A stretch of 42,500 bases of DNA from Alphaproteobacteria bacterium 41-28 (GTDB lineage: Bacteria; Pseudomonadota; Alphaproteobacteria; UBA9655). The stretch's first letter is position 1; each line of letters starts with the position of its first letter. The DNA lies in the NCBI GenBank assembly GCA_001897795.1, contig MKUL01000065.1:1-42500 (forward strand). Direction: 5' to 3'. The notes under the pieces were generated by a model. The model had not been told where the DNA came from, searched no databases, and was given only the letters and a program-made list of their open reading frames with translations. The position numbers and the translations under genes are program-made. Below are positions 25,615-34,604 of the stretch, piece after piece.

Positions 25615-27517
25615 TCATCTTCTTTTGCCAAGGGAGGGAGGTTTATAGGAAAGAGTCACCTTGTGCTCTTCTGACTTATGATCTTCTGAATTTTCTGATT
25701 CAATATGGGCTTGTGATAACTTTTCAACTTTTGTTGTTTCTAAACTCTGCTCTTTCCCATGAATACGGTTATAAAGCTCATCGCCCACCATTGCCTTCTT
25801 TAAGTCTTCGGACACAGGTTGAGAGCTTCCAGTCTTGAGTTTGAGATTATGGATTTGATCATAAAACTTGTCTCCCACCATTGTTCTCTTGAGCTCTTCT
25901 GTTACAGGCTGAGACTCTCGAGTCTGAGACTCATGGGTCTTTAATTTTGAATTGTAGATCCGATTATAAAATTCATCTCCCAGCATGGCGCGTTTTAAGT
26001 CTTCAGAAACCACAGTCGTTTCCTTTTCATAAGAAGAAGAGGAGGGAGGTAAAGTCTTGGCTGAAGCCAGAGAAACGTCTTGCTACCTATTTTCTTTAGT
26101 CTGATCAAAGGCATAAAAATCCTCATTTTTATGAAAGAGGTCCTTGAGTTTTGTGATCACCTTTTCAGCCCCTCGTTTGAGAGAGATCGTAAGAGTGTTT
26201 TCCTCTTGGCGCTTTTCAATGTCTTTTTGGGTGGCAAAACAAAGGCTGGTTTTATTCCCATCTTCCCGGCTCATCTGACAAATCAAATGACTTTCAGAAG
26301 TTGTTTCATCCTTCGAGACATAGAGTGAGAGGGATTTTGTTTGACGAGTCAGTGCTACGTAATTAACGCTTCTGTTGGCGATCTTGCTGTGAAGTACATA
26401 CACATAATCTAACGTTGAGCCTTGCCCCTTATAGACTGTTGAAGCATACCCATGGCGGAGTCCATTATAGGTATGGGGGGATCAACTTCTTTGACTTCCT
26501 TATTATCGAGAAGAATATGAAGCTTTTTCATAGGAGCATCAATTTTTTGAATAATTCCAAAATGCCCATTTATAATACCTTGGTTTTTATCTGTTTTTGT
26601 AAATTGAATCCGATCCCCTTCCGCAAAGCTCATCTTACCACTTTGGGTCATGCAGGTCACTTCTAGGTCTCCTAATCTTCCTTGTTGGCGGAGAACATCT
26701 CGAGCTCCTTGATTGAGAGCATCCACATCAATGTTTCGTTGAGCGAGTATAAGTCTGGTTCCTTGGGGATTATTAAGGCTTTCTTTAGCCCAATCCCTTA
26801 AGATTTGTGAAAGAGAGTCTTCCTTTGTAGGCTCCCACTGTATGGCTTTGTTCTCCTGGAGAAGATGAACAGCACTCCTTACGTTCCTTGAGAAAGGTCT
26901 TGAGAGACGGCCTTTTGCCACCCAATCGTCTGACGTCTCACCTCCTTAAGCTCTATTGCCCCATACCGCTCTGCCAATAGCCAAAAGATTCCGCCCCTTG
27001 CTATAGAACTTAACTGCCGATCATCTCCCACAAGGATAAGCTTGGCTCCACTCGTCTTAATCGTATGAAAGAGCTCCACAGAAAGCTCTGTCCCCAGCAT
27101 TCCTGCTTCATCTACGATTACAAGTGTATTGGAATTCAGCGTTTCTCTATTATTCTTAAAAGCAAATAAAAAGGCGTGACATGTCTTTGCTTCCTTAAAT
27201 CCATCTTCTTTTAAATCCATGGCAACTTTATGAGTGGGCGCTAAGCCTAATAACCGCAAACCATTTTCCTCATGAGCCACACGGATAGGATTTAAAACTG
27301 TGCTCTTCCCAACACCTGCTCGCCCCTGAATAAGACAAAGATTCTTATCCGAATTCACACAATGCTCGTAAGCGGCTCTTTGCTCAGGATTTAGAACAAC
27401 TTCACTTGTTCCATTGGAAATTTGCCTCTCTAAAATAAGAGGATGATCAAAACTTTTTCTCGACTGACTTGCGATACTATCCGCAAAACGAATCAGCTTT
27501 TCTTCCTCAGCTCTTAC
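25615..27517 (-). pseudogene. traA: Second traA copy, helicase part only, multiply broken
   Basis: Read right to left: VRAEEEKLIRFADSIASQSR, then NPEQRAAYEHC, Walker A GRAGVGKST, LVIVDEAGMLG, LVGDDRQLSSI, HGYASTVYKGQGSTLDYVYV, and NYVALTRQTKSLSLYVSK: a TraA-type RecD-like helicase. Breaks: a missing base near 26884 (…DLSQG / NVRSAVHLL), a slip at the C/G run 26472-26477 (…EVDPP / HTYNGLRHGYAS), and an in-frame TAG at 26083-26085. Beyond that stop, three short tandem repeats end the gene. Upstream of 27517 a stop occurs and no relaxase is visible. The sequence differs clearly from the traA at 10102, so it comes from a separate element or an older copy. Not functional. Confidence 0.88.
25759..26010 (-). 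repeat. Three tandem ~19-residue repeats in the tail of the second traA
   Basis: The copies read VSEDLKRAMLGDEFYNRIY, VTEELKRTMVGDKFYDQIH and VSEDLKKAMVGDELYNRIH, with unit starts 35 and 30 residues apart. All are in one frame and conserve LK-x-x-M-x-GD-x-x-Y-x-x-I. They follow the in-frame stop of the decayed traA. Confidence 0.7.
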
Positions 27518-27557
27518 TTATCCATGAATTATAGAGATACCCTAACCAACATGCTCG

Positions 27558-28307
27558 CTAAAGAAGTGAAATATCATAGGCTGCCTCAAGAGCATCATGA
27601 TAGAACATTTTAACAGTATCCAGAGAATAAGACGGCAAGTCTTTTCCAATAAGATCCATTTTATCAATAAGATTACTCGTTGCAGTAATTATATGGCATC
27701 CAATCTGATCGGCTTGAAAGATATTTAAGAGTTCACGAGGACTTGCCCAAAGTAATTCTATAGAAGGGTTTTCTTTTATAATTTTTAGACACTCCGCCAT
27801 TATAGGAACAGGGTCTCTTCCGGTATCAGCAACGCGTCCAGCAAACACAGAAATATATGCTGGTGTATTTTTACGAATCGCTTCTGTTATATTAACAACC
27901 TGTTCAAGAGTCATCACTGCAGTAACATTAACTTTTATTCCTTCTTCTGTAAGGTCTTTTATCAAAGAAACGGTAGATTTCATCTCTGTATTGGTTACCG
28001 GTATTTTAACATAGATATTCTTTCCATAACTTGCGATTTTTTTTGCTTGGTGCGCCATGGTTGGAAAATCATCTGCAAATACCTCAAAGGAAATAGATAT
28101 TTCGGGAAACTCTTTTAATACATCACATATAAATTTCTCATAATTCTTAACTCCTGCTTTGCGCATTAGAGTAGGATTAGTTGTCAAACCCTTAATAAAA
28201 GGTTTTTCAACCATACGTTTCATTTCTTTTAAATCTGCTCCATCGGCAAAAATTTTAATTTTTAGAGCTTCAATAGATACGCTCTTATTTTGTTTTTCTG
28301 ACTTCAA
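27558..28307 (-). CDS. Transaldolase-like / fructose-6-phosphate aldolase family protein
   Basis: 249 residues, a TIM-barrel aldolase of the small transaldolase (TalC/FSA) type: IFADGADLKEM, KGLTTNPTLMRKAG (the GxTTNPT motif), the Schiff-base lysine in NIYVKIPVTN, NVTAVMTLEQ, ISVFAGRVADTGRDP and LLWASPRE. Known members cleave or join sugar phosphates through a lysine Schiff base. The N-terminal ~16 residues are extra. It is the last of three minus-strand genes that all look like sugar metabolism, so it may work in making a surface sugar rather than in the pentose-phosphate pathway. The genes are spaced by about 90-120 bases, so co-transcription is possible but not shown. Confidence 0.9.
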   Translation of the reverse strand: MKSEKQNKSVSIEALKIKIFADGADLKEMKRMVEKPFIKGLTTNPTLMRKAGVKNYEKFICDVLKEFPEISISFEVFADDFPTMAHQAKKIASYGKNIYVKIPVTNTEMKSTVSLIKDLTEEGIKVNVTAVMTLEQVVNITEAIRKNTPAYISVFAGRVADTGRDPVPIMAECLKIIKENPSIELLWASPRELLNIFQADQIGCHIITATSNLIDKMDLIGKDLPSYSLDTVKMFYHDALEAAYDISLL

Positions 28308-28426
28308 TTTTGAATACTCCTAGTTTCATAAATATATTTGAAAAAAATTAAATTTCCTATCAATTATTTAATTAAATAATAAAAAATAATTATCAGTATT
28401 TTATATATACATTGAACTACATAAAA

Positions 28427-29077
28427 CTACTTAAACTTAAGATAATTCAGATCAAGAATCTCTAAAACCTCCGTAGCATGGGTAATTATGAAATCTGCCT
28501 TTGAAAAGCCACAGTTCTTTATATTCTTATTTGGATAGGCAATAACATTTAAACCTGCTTCTTTAGCTGATATAATTCCCGTCTCACTATCTTCAATAGC
28601 GATACATTCACTAGGAAGTCTTCTATTAATTTCGCAAGCTTTGAGATAAGGAATAGGAGTCGGTTTGCCTGTTAAGACATTGTCTCTTCCAACTATATGT
28701 GCAAAGAAATTCTTGAGCCCAGTCTTGGCAAAATTCTTTTTGATCGTTTTGCTTTCCGTATTTGAAACGCAAGTTTGAGGGATGTTGGCTTCAGAAATTT
28801 TTTTTAATGTAGCTGTAATGCCTAGTCGGATATGCTCCTTACTAAGTAGGCTACTACAAGAAATATGTATTTGTTCAGCCCATTGTCTATAAGAAATTGG
28901 GGGGGGGCTGTTATGTTGTAAAATTATATCCCAATAACTTTCCAAGCTAGTTCCTCTAGGAACAACAACTGGCAAAGACAAATTATACATTTGAAAAGTT
29001 TTTTCGATTGATAAATCATAAAGCACATCATTATCAAATAATGTACCATCCATATCCCAAAAAATTGCTTTAATAAT
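28427..29077 (-). CDS. HAD-superfamily phosphatase (beta-phosphoglucomutase-like); probable ATT start
   Basis: The HAD motifs are FWDMDGTLFD (motif I), TCVSNTES (II), the lysine in GKPTPIPYLKA (III) and IEDSETGIISAKEAG (IV), with a helical cap between I and II as in beta-phosphoglucomutase-like phosphatases. The only ATG (29053) is the Met inside motif I; starting there would remove the catalytic first Asp of DxDGT. The frame continues upstream through MIKAIFWD-like sequence to a TAG at 29096-29098 with no ATG, GTG or TTG. So either translation starts at ATT (best at 29077, with GGAG 11 bases upstream) or a former ATG has mutated. It probably removes a phosphate from a sugar or small metabolite, alongside the transaldolase-like neighbour. 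Confidence 0.85.
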   Translation of the reverse strand: MIKAIFWDMDGTLFDNDVLYDLSIEKTFQMYNLSLPVVVPRGTSLESYWDIILQHNSPPPISYRQWAEQIHISCSSLLSKEHIRLGITATLKKISEANIPQTCVSNTESKTIKKNFAKTGLKNFFAHIVGRDNVLTGKPTPIPYLKACEINRRLPSECIAIEDSETGIISAKEAGLNVIAYPNKNIKNCGFSKADFIITHATEVLEILDLNYLKFK

Positions 29078-29170
29078 ACTCGTACATACTCCAATCTAAC
29101 TTATAATAAGTTCTTACAATAGAAAGTTTACATTTAAAACAGTATCAGCAAGATGTTAACCAAAGTATCA

Positions 29171-30022
29171 TTATTTAAATATCTTTTTTTCACTAAACTT
29201 AAAATTCCCAAGAAAAATATCCACGCATTGGGGATTATTAGGACGATCAATGCTAGTTGGGTATACTTCTTGTGACTCAGTGAAACTATGATTGTCCAAA
29301 CGGAGATATGTTACTTCAAGGACCTCAGGAAAAGGTACATTTTCAATTATTAATAGAGGTGCATAATTATTTCCGTGCACATGTATTATTCGATGATAAA
29401 CTTGTAGCTTCTTAAAAACTTGCATTGCTCTTTTATACCATTTGCCTTCAACAGCCCGAGAAAAATCATGAAATTCACAAATAATCTGACTAAATTTTTT
29501 CAAATATTTTACGTCAAGACTATCAAATGTCTCCCATTCTCCTCCTTCAATATCAATTTTTAAGATAAGATTACAATCACCATCATGTCCATTTTTTTCC
29601 ATAATACTTTGTAAGGTTTCAATTTTATTGTCAACATCAGAATATTCTCCCACTCCTAACTGGCTGAATTTAAAAAGTGGATGTTCAATAGGTAAGCATT
29701 CAATTGTATGATCATATTGAAAAATTGGAATGTGCTTTTGTGCCATTTCAAGGTCCCAAGATACGTCCCCACCAATACCTAATGAATAAGCAGCTGTTAT
29801 CTCATCTAAGTTATCCAACATTATATACCCGCCATCAAACTGATTGCCCATCCTTATTTTATTAAAACCCTGCACGGTAACAGGAGTTAAATGAGAAATG
29901 AGTTCAATAAACATATTTTGAGAAATATTGTTAGGTATTATGTCTGCCCTATTAAGGTTTTGAAACTGAGGTTCTTCTGGAGAAAAATTTGCTTTAAATT
30001 CTTGCAGTCTAAATTTTTTCAT
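29171..30022 (-). CDS. FkbM/Methyltransf_22-like methyltransferase
   Basis: 283 residues. Recognisable blocks are RMGNQFDGGYIMLDNLDEIT, AYSLGIGGDVSWDLEMAQK, QYDHTIE and LKIDIEGGEWETFDSLD; the last is the acidic SAM-site signature of the FkbM-type superfamily, and IICEFHDF follows. Such enzymes usually methylate hydroxyls of surface glycans or natural products; the acceptor is unknown. ATG at 30022. It heads the minus-strand trio with the HAD and transaldolase-like genes, which favours a glycan role. Confidence 0.85.
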   Translation of the reverse strand: MKKFRLQEFKANFSPEEPQFQNLNRADIIPNNISQNMFIELISHLTPVTVQGFNKIRMGNQFDGGYIMLDNLDEITAAYSLGIGGDVSWDLEMAQKHIPIFQYDHTIECLPIEHPLFKFSQLGVGEYSDVDNKIETLQSIMEKNGHDGDCNLILKIDIEGGEWETFDSLDVKYLKKFSQIICEFHDFSRAVEGKWYKRAMQVFKKLQVYHRIIHVHGNNYAPLLIIENVPFPEVLEVTYLRLDNHSFTESQEVYPTSIDRPNNPQCVDIFLGNFKFSEKKIFK

Positions 30023-30076
30023 ACAATTATTAGCCTTCCTTAAAACTTATTTTGAATATTATATCTAGACATTTAA

Positions 30077-30105
30077 GAACGTCAATATCTTGGGTTTAGA
30101 CGTTC
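30077..30105 (-). terminator. Hairpin between the NB-ARC gene and the methyltransferase gene
   Basis: GAACGTC (30077-30083) and GACGTTC (30099-30105) pair perfectly over a 15-base loop, 34 bases past the stop of the NB-ARC gene. There is no strong T run afterwards, so it may be a weak terminator or a regulator site for the methyltransferase gene. Confidence 0.35.
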
Positions 30106-30138
30106 ACAATAAATATAATTTCAAATGTACTACCAGCC

Positions 30139-33100
30139 TTAAAAGCTAGACAGTTGCCTTAACAGAAGACTTCTATTTTTAAAATATTCTTTTATTTTTT
30201 GTTGTGAGGATACGTCAGTTAATAACTTTTTTAAAATCATAGCATTCTCTGTATACTTGTCATTCTCACCGTAAGCTTGAAGAAAAATTGAATGGCATTG
30301 ATCAATTAAAGAGTTTGCTAATATAAATTCTTTAAGTTTGATGTTAATTTCTCCTAAATAGAACAGGGTCATAGCAACCTCAGGATGGGTTTCTCCATAG
30401 AATTGTTTTTTAATTTTTAAAGCGGTTTCTAATTGATGCTTTGCTTGATTAGTATTACCTATAACCATATTAGCGTTAGCTAACAGGGTTAAGGCAGTGG
30501 CTACATGTGAGTGGTCATTTCCATAATCTTGTCTAAATATTTTTAAAGCTTTATTTAATAATTCAATTGCTAATTTATTATTTTTTAAAATTAAATGTAC
30601 TGCAGATAAATTTATAAGTGTTCTCGCCATCTGTTGATGATCAGGATTATTATAAAATTTTTCCTTAATATTTAAAGAATTTTCTAAAAATTCTTTTGCT
30701 ATTTTTGGATTTCCTAAATCCAAGTAAACAACGCCGAGTGCAGTCAGGACCTTAGCTATTTCTGGATGATCATCTTTATAATGTTGTTTAAAAATAAGCA
30801 AGGCGTTTTCTAACAGTTCTTTGGCTTGCTTACTATTTCCAAGAGCAATATAAGATCTTCCTATATCTCCTAGGGTTCTTGCAATTTTAGGATGAGTTTT
30901 TCCATAATACTGTTCATGAATGCTCAGTGCTCTTTCTAAAGAGTTTTTTGCTGCTTGAGCTTCTCCTAAACATAAATACATAACTCCGAGATTTGTTAAA
31001 ATATTTCCTACTTCTAAATGCTTTTCATCATAATTTTTTATATATATCTTAAAAGCTTCTTCTAGTATACTTTTTGCATAACGGGGATTTCCTAAGTCTG
31101 TATAGGTCATAGCGAGATTGTTTAAAACTTTAGCTACTTTTGGATGATCTTTTCCATAGTGATCTTGAAATATTTTCAAAATGCCTTGTAATATTTCTTG
31201 GTGCTGTTTGGACTGTCCTAACCAACCATAAACAGCAGCTAAATCAGCTAGAATAAGGGCTGTTTCTATATGGTTTATTCCGTAATACTCTTCACTAATT
31301 CGTAATGCATGTACATGATAAGACTTGGCTGATATTAGGTTGTCCATTTGGTAAAATATAATTCCAATATCATTTAGTATATGAATTAAGCTCTTTTCTG
31401 TACTTTTATCAGGCCATGAATTATAATGCTTAACTAGGCTTTGAAGATGGGGTAATAAATTCCGTCTGTGAATTTCATCTTTCAATGGTTGGGTTTCATA
31501 ACAAAATCTAGTGTGTATAGCTTCCAGTAAATCATAGTACCATTTTGAAGTTAATTTAGGATAATAGATCTCTTTTTGTTCTAAAGTGTGTTGATGTTGG
31601 TAGCGTACGATGCTTTGTAACAAACGATGAACGGTAATATCACCGTTTTCATCAATACTTATTAAAGAATAACTCCATAATTGGCTGATAATTTTATTTA
31701 ATACCAATTCTGGAGAATGTAAGTCAGGATAAACTCGTTTAAGCCATTCTACCAGCATTTGTCGAGTAATTGTTTCTGGTGCCATATAAGAACAGGCTGT
31801 TAAAAGGTCAAGAGAAAGCAAGGGGTTTTTATGACTTTTGGATTCTTTGAGAATTGAAGCTAAACTAATATTCCAAGTTGTTGCGACCGGAAGGCTATTT
31901 GTTCCCTTAGGTAAAGTTCCTTCAGCGAGCAATTCTTGTTCATACTTTTTATAAAGATCTAAATATTCAGAAATTGTTATCTGATTTTGCTGGATATACG
32001 CGCTTGCTTGGGCCAAAGCTAAAGGTAAATAACCTAGGAGGCTTACTAATTCCTTTGTTTCTTGTTTTTCATTCTTTTCGATATCACGTTGTGTTAAGTG
32101 TTTTACTAGATTAATTGACTCTTCTTCCGTCATTATATCTACAGAAAGGAGCTTAAATTTAACTGGCCAATTCTGATTGCGGGTTGTTAAAATAACATAT
32201 CCGCCATTTTCGGGCAAGAAAGGCTCAATTTCTTCATATATATTAACGTTATCATAGACTAAAAGCCACCCAGGGTGCTCTGTTAACCAATTTTTTACAT
32301 AAATAATTACTTCTTTAATAGAAGGCTTTTCTTCGGAATATCCTATTGTTCTAGCAAATTCAATATATTTTTGGCTTAGTTGGTCAATATTTTCTGCAGG
32401 AAACCAGGCACGAAGGCTGTAGGGATGTTTTGGATGATGTATATACTGAAGAGCTAACTGTGTTTTTCCAATACCACCAAGTCCCGTGAATGCGCTAATA
32501 GCTAATGTATTAAGCTCGTGCTTATCTCTTTGTTCTTTCCCCAAACATGTTTCGTAAGAAGATGATGCCGGATGCAATTTTGCATATAATTCATTTAATA
32601 ACTTTTTCCTTCCCACAAAGATATGGTCTTGTCTTGGTAAATTCCAAGAAACTGACTGGACGTCATTACTTCTGTTAAACTTATTATCCACCTTAACTGT
32701 AACTTCAGATGGAGGGGATGAGGATGCTGATGATCCTGATGATCCTGTGTCTTCTTTAACCCTGGTAGGTTTATATTTGTTAAATATAAACATTCCTACA
32801 AAACAAAAAATTAATCCCAACATACTAAACACCCACAGCCATTTTTTTCTTTTTTTCAGCAAAAGCAAGAAAAAATCAAAATTTTTGTATGTAATTTTAT
32901 TTGTAAGGTTACTTAAAAAGTTATTATCACAATCAAAATGGTTTTTATATACTTTTCTAAATTCTTCAATAAGGTTATTAATACCAATAGAAGGATAAAA
33001 AATTTTTAGTAAGCCAAAAAATGAGAAATAGTAATTTTCCCTTTCTAAAGACAAGATAAGCTGATGATTAGGTGATTTTTCAGAAATGCTATTGATAATT

Positions 33101-33768
33101 TTTTTTTCAAATTGAAAAAAAATAATGTTCCCAGAGTTTTTGCTGCTTTCTAGAACCAATGTTTTTAAGCTTTTTATATTAATATCACCCTTAAGCACGT
33201 TAACTAGGTCTCTTGGCATAATGTAAATAGCATAATCGATATTTTTAGACTTTAAATCCGGCATAAGATCAATAATAGGCTTATAATCTTTTGTGTTTCT
33301 ACCACGTATATGAATTCCAGATTGTTTCAAGTGATTTTTAAGTTGAGCAACAAGAGGCCTTACATTTTTTTGAGTTTGTTGATTAGATTCACAACATAAG
33401 GAGCTTTCTTTTTTTATTTTTTGAAACTGTTTTAGCTTTTCTTCAAATATTATTCTAATATACAAGTTAGGAATGTATTCGGTTTTAATAATGGTAAATT
33501 TATCAGATTCTTTTACAAAATTAATTACTTGTGCTGGAGAAGTAGCCCCTATTTTTCCATTAATCTGACTTATATAAGAGCTAACAGTTTTCTTACTAAT
33601 GGATAAAAAGCAGGCTATTTCACTAGGTCGTTTGGAGTTTACAATACAAGCAATGACATCAATTTCTCTGGGCGTGAACTTTATGTCTCTTATTTGTGTT
33701 AATTTTTCAGCATAAATTTCATGTGTTGGAATAACTTCATTTTCTTGCATAAAAAAGTAAGGCCTCAT
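30139..33768 (-). CDS. LuxR-HTH / transmembrane / NB-ARC / TPR protein (STAND NTPase), 1209 aa
   Basis: Domains in order: a LuxR/GerE-type HTH (about 31-88: KFTPREIDVIACIVNSKRPS, EIACFLSISKKTVSSYISQI); an unassigned alpha/beta region (about 130-290); a basic stretch KKRKK and one membrane helix (310-329); a Ser/Gly/Pro linker (340-355); a NB-ARC ATPase with P-loop TGLGGIGKT (428-436), WLLVYDNV as Walker B, GGYVILTTRNQNW, and LGYLPLALAQASAYI as the GLPLA motif; a winged-helix region; and nine 42-residue TPR repeats of the kinesin-light-chain type (YGxxHPxVA) to near the C-terminus. STAND proteins are ligand-triggered switches: TPRs sense and the NTPase oligomerises. In bacteria they serve as regulators or in defence. 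The HTH suggests gene control. ATG at 33768 (a second Met at residue 7). The gene is intact, AT-rich, and divergent from the exported protein at 34089. Confidence 0.9.
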   Translation of the reverse strand: MRPYFFMQENEVIPTHEIYAEKLTQIRDIKFTPREIDVIACIVNSKRPSEIACFLSISKKTVSSYISQINGKIGATSPAQVINFVKESDKFTIIKTEYIPNLYIRIIFEEKLKQFQKIKKESSLCCESNQQTQKNVRPLVAQLKNHLKQSGIHIRGRNTKDYKPIIDLMPDLKSKNIDYAIYIMPRDLVNVLKGDINIKSLKTLVLESSKNSGNIIFFQFEKKIINSISEKSPNHQLILSLERENYYFSFFGLLKIFYPSIGINNLIEEFRKVYKNHFDCDNNFLSNLTNKITYKNFDFFLLLLKKRKKWLWVFSMLGLIFCFVGMFIFNKYKPTRVKEDTGSSGSSASSSPPSEVTVKVDNKFNRSNDVQSVSWNLPRQDHIFVGRKKLLNELYAKLHPASSSYETCLGKEQRDKHELNTLAISAFTGLGGIGKTQLALQYIHHPKHPYSLRAWFPAENIDQLSQKYIEFARTIGYSEEKPSIKEVIIYVKNWLTEHPGWLLVYDNVNIYEEIEPFLPENGGYVILTTRNQNWPVKFKLLSVDIMTEEESINLVKHLTQRDIEKNEKQETKELVSLLGYLPLALAQASAYIQQNQITISEYLDLYKKYEQELLAEGTLPKGTNSLPVATTWNISLASILKESKSHKNPLLSLDLLTACSYMAPETITRQMLVEWLKRVYPDLHSPELVLNKIISQLWSYSLISIDENGDITVHRLLQSIVRYQHQHTLEQKEIYYPKLTSKWYYDLLEAIHTRFCYETQPLKDEIHRRNLLPHLQSLVKHYNSWPDKSTEKSLIHILNDIGIIFYQMDNLISAKSYHVHALRISEEYYGINHIETALILADLAAVYGWLGQSKQHQEILQGILKIFQDHYGKDHPKVAKVLNNLAMTYTDLGNPRYAKSILEEAFKIYIKNYDEKHLEVGNILTNLGVMYLCLGEAQAAKNSLERALSIHEQYYGKTHPKIARTLGDIGRSYIALGNSKQAKELLENALLIFKQHYKDDHPEIAKVLTALGVVYLDLGNPKIAKEFLENSLNIKEKFYNNPDHQQMARTLINLSAVHLILKNNKLAIELLNKALKIFRQDYGNDHSHVATALTLLANANMVIGNTNQAKHQLETALKIKKQFYGETHPEVAMTLFYLGEINIKLKEFILANSLIDQCHSIFLQAYGENDKYTENAMILKKLLTDVSSQQKIKEYFKNRSLLLRQLSSF

Positions 33769-34088
33769 ACAAATTATTTACCAACTAGAGTTTTGCACAA
33801 TCTTTCTAAAACTCTTGCTTTATAGCTTGTGGCAATCAAGTTAACACATACTAAATCAAAAATAAATTCCTTATCAGACACCTTACCAGACACCCACTTA
33901 GGTGTGTGGTCTTATAGATTTTTCTTAGAGGTTTTTCGTAAAGTCAGGGTGTTACAAGCAGATATTTTCTTAAATATGAAACTAAATTCCGCTAGTAACA
34001 AAAATGAGAGGGTAAAAAAACCCTCTCACGAAAACCATAAGAAAGGCTGCAACCTTTCTTAACTAACACTCAACAAGGAGATTGTAAT
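33769..34088. promoter_or_regulatory. Divergent control region between the NB-ARC gene and the exported-protein gene
   Basis: 320 bases, AT-rich, no gene. An imperfect inverted repeat CCAGACACC (33886-33894) / GGTGTGTGG (33901-33909) overlaps a direct repeat of CAGACACC. Closer to the right-hand gene are two perfect hairpins at 34005-34028 and 34039-34060. A LuxR-type protein encoded next door could bind the first repeat. A frame of 77 codons can be read here but has no ribosome site and cuts across the hairpins. Confidence 0.45.
34005..34060. promoter_or_regulatory. Two consecutive perfect hairpins in the leader of the exported-protein gene
   Basis: TGAGAGGG-taaaaaaa-CCCTCTCA (34005-34028) and AAGAAAGG-ctgcaa-CCTTTCTT (34039-34060), each with an 8-bp stem, 11 bases apart. 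On the minus strand the first is followed by TTTTT and could terminate leftward transcription. On the plus strand both lie within the leader, ending 28 bases before the ATG at 34089, and may act on transcript stability or attenuation. Confidence 0.5.
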
Positions 34089-34586
34089 ATGAGTAAATTT
34101 AAATATCAAGACTTAGTAAAAGTAAGTTTAATCTTTACGGGGTTATTTCTTAGCTCAGAGCTCTCAAAGGCGATGGATTTTGAAGAGTCTAACCAAATTG
34201 GACCGAAGAAACCTACCCGCCCAAAGCATGAGTGGGAGAATAAAAAACCACAAGGACAGATAGGGCGCAAAGGCTATGTAGAAACTCATAACAGTATGGC
34301 GAGAAAGTATGGATTTAGTAACCACACTATCGATCATCGAGCTTCTAATCAGGATCCGACCTTAGAAGAAATGTCTAAGAAATTTGTAGTCGCAAGTGAG
34401 CGCTTAAAAGAAAAAGAGGCAAAGAGCCTTGAAGAAGTGAATACTTTTGGAAAAAAAGTTGTGGATGGAGTAGGTGGTGTAGCCGAAATCATCATTGAGG
34501 AAGGTGTTAAAAGCCCAAAAACACAGGGCATATTCTCACGACTTAAAAATGAGGTAACAAATGGATTAAAAAATCTTTTTAATTAA
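34089..34586 (+). CDS. Small exported protein, hypothetical
   Basis: 165 residues; ATG at 34089, with AAGGAG 8 bases upstream. Residues 1-28 (MSKFKYQDLVKVSLIFTGLF LSSELSKA) look like a signal peptide with a basic start, a short hydrophobic core and cleavage near SKA. The mature part is hydrophilic and Lys/Glu-rich, with a predicted helical middle (KKFVVASERLKEKEAKSLEE), a short Gly/Val patch (VVDGVGGVAEIII) and a basic amphipathic end (FSRLKNEVTNGLKNLFN). No family recognised. A stable hairpin follows. A small exported protein of an intracellular bacterium could be host-directed, but nothing in the sequence proves that. Confidence 0.7.
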   Translation: MSKFKYQDLVKVSLIFTGLFLSSELSKAMDFEESNQIGPKKPTRPKHEWENKKPQGQIGRKGYVETHNSMARKYGFSNHTIDHRASNQDPTLEEMSKKFVVASERLKEKEAKSLEEVNTFGKKVVDGVGGVAEIIIEEGVKSPKTQGIFSRLKNEVTNGLKNLFN

Positions 34587-34604
34587 AATTATTCCTTACC
34601 AAGC

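Noticed and set aside
30200..31400. Regular 126-base periodicity suggesting a DNA repeat or CRISPR-like array
   Set aside because: It is the coding repeat of the 42-residue TPRs; DNA copies are diverged and there are no spacers.
33829..34062. 77-codon frame between the NB-ARC gene and the exported-protein gene
   Set aside because: No ribosome site, non-ATG start, cuts across two hairpins, composition like intergenic DNA.
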